IMG/VR virus record: IMGVR_UViG_3300050120_000169
Span: 1 to 64,000 of that record
Length of the DNA: 64,000 bases
Reading direction: 5' to 3' (one strand)
From: a virus
Shown here: piece by piece, positions 63,321-64,000 of the stretch
How positions within the stretch are numbered: position 1 is the stretch's first letter
Layout: each line of letters starts with the position of its first letter
Notes under the pieces: generated by a model
Database searches by the model: none
Told to the model about the DNA's origin: nothing
What the model saw: the letters and a program-made list of their open reading frames with translations, nothing else
Position numbers and translations under genes: made by a program

Positions 63321-63789
63321 GCGTATCGAAGAACTGCCTGCCACAGTGCTATTGGATGTGCGGGCGGGTATATACGAGCCGATAATCCTGGCCCAGTACT
63401 TGCAAAAGCAGGGGTATTTTACTGACGTAGCCGAGGCTACCTTGACCCAATTAGTTGGGGCTTATCGCAAAAGTTTGAAGATCCCCGAGGGGACTTCCGA
63501 AGACTCGGTGCCTGACGAGTTCAACCCCCTGGCAGAAATCCTGGCAGTAGCCAAACAGCAGAAAGAACGCGTCCGGCTGGCAGTGTCTAAAGAAAAAGAA
63601 ATCAATATGCCGCTCGACGCCACGAACAAGGTGATTCAAGAGTACCAGCAGACATTAGCGCTCATGCAGAAGATGCAGATCGAACGTGATTTGGCAGATA
63701 CTAAGGTAAAACTACCAGCGGGATCCAATAATGTGACGGCTCGTATCAAAGATATGATGCGCTGGGCGAACACGCAAGACCGAGAGTAA
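63307..63789 (+). CDS. Hypothetical protein, possible small terminase or DNA-packaging partner
   Basis: A 160-residue helical protein (LDVRAGIYEPIILAQYLQKQ, DVAEATLTQLVGAYRKSLKI, LAEILAVAKQQKERVRLAV, VIQEYQQTLALMQKMQIERD). It has a putative DNA-binding N-terminal helix pair and a long coiled coil, like small terminase subunits, and the head genes are expected after the window end. The assignment is by layout only. It ends six bases before a partial gene at the window edge. Confidence 0.4.
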   Translation: MSKFKRIEELPATVLLDVRAGIYEPIILAQYLQKQGYFTDVAEATLTQLVGAYRKSLKIPEGTSEDSVPDEFNPLAEILAVAKQQKERVRLAVSKEKEINMPLDATNKVIQEYQQTLALMQKMQIERDLADTKVKLPAGSNNVTARIKDMMRWANTQDRE

Positions 63790-63794
63790 CGGGT

Positions 63795-64000
63795 ATGAAA
63801 ATTATTGCTGAGAGGCATAAGGACGGACACCGGCAGTGGTTGTGTGTCTGCTTGTGTGGTAAAGAGGGGTGGTTCAAGGCCTCCCCCGGCACTGCTGGGC
63901 CACCAGAAACTTGTAGATGCAACAAGACAGTAGTGGTAAATCCCAAGAAGGTGGGTGCCCCCAACTTCCGCCATGGAAAATCGACCACCAGAGTCCATGT
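63795..64000 (+). CDS. HNH-type endonuclease, N-terminal part (cut by window end)
   Basis: ATG 63795 opens a frame that runs out of the window (68 codons). CVCLCGKEGWFKASPG...CRCNKTV is a zinc-ribbon-type start and APNFRHGKSTTRVH matches the R-H-G-x-x-x-T-x-x-Y/H entry of the same HNH family as the 42525 gene (HGMKGTPTYQ). Probably another homing endonuclease; its end is not visible. Confidence 0.6.
   Translation, partial: MKIIAERHKDGHRQWLCVCLCGKEGWFKASPGTAGPPETCRCNKTVVVNPKKVGAPNFRHGKSTTRVH

Overview
The window is a 64 kb stretch of a strictly virulent-looking, contractile-tailed double-stranded DNA phage (myovirus morphotype). The host is almost certainly Gram-negative: two phage genes carry lipoprotein signal peptides with a lipobox, strong GGAG-type ribosome binding sites are used throughout, and a FlgJ-type glucosaminidase endolysin is present. 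No integrase, excisionase or immunity repressor is visible. Essentially all genes lie on the + strand, closely packed, many with ATGA/GTGA stop-start overlaps. The large terminase is not in the window.

Layout. 1-6.8 kb: tail-fibre end genes, a fibre assembly chaperone, an Ala/Ser/Thr repeat protein, small membrane and lipoprotein genes and a patatin-like phospholipase. 6.8-15.2 kb: head module (portal, head morphogenesis protein, a remarkable ADP-ribosyltransferase/Nudix/prohead-protease fusion, scaffold-like protein, decoration-like protein, DUF2184 major capsid), closed by a terminator. 15.3-32 kb: neck, sheath, tube, tail assembly chaperone with a -1 frameshift, tape measure with lysozyme-like domain, baseplate hub, spike, wedge, J and I-like proteins and fibres. 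32-35.8 kb: signal-peptide-bearing tailspike and lysis cassette. 35.8-58.2 kb: early/middle region driven by a set of near-identical TTTGACAAA / TATAAT promoters with 16 bp spacers, containing AAA+ ATPase, replication initiator-like protein, DnaB helicase, primase, SSB, UvsW-like helicase, RecA/UvsX, nucleases, Dam-type methyltransferase, RuvC and many small unknown genes. 58.2-63 kb: an overlapping PIG-L deacetylase / methyltransferase-fold / GT-B glycosyltransferase operon followed by a ParB-like protein and homing endonucleases.

Three things stand out. (1) A 16 bp inverted repeat, consensus CCGCAA-N4-TTGCGG with loop TTGA, TCAA or TTAA, occurs 18 times, both between genes (four times 8-10 nt before a start codon, supplying the Shine-Dalgarno) and inside genes, where nine of ten copies are read in the same frame as Q-(L/S)-I-A. 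(2) Around 45.3-46.1 kb two tRNAs appear circularly permuted: the 3' half lies upstream of the 5' half, with perfectly complementary acceptor stems, an HNH endonuclease gene between the halves of one and group-I-intron-like sequence at the outer edges; an orphan tRNA 3' half next to another HNH gene lies at 36.5 kb. (3) Homing endonuclease genes sit at the exact ends of essential genes and carry or leave a second copy of the coding end they interrupted. Several long structured leader RNAs accompany the early promoters.
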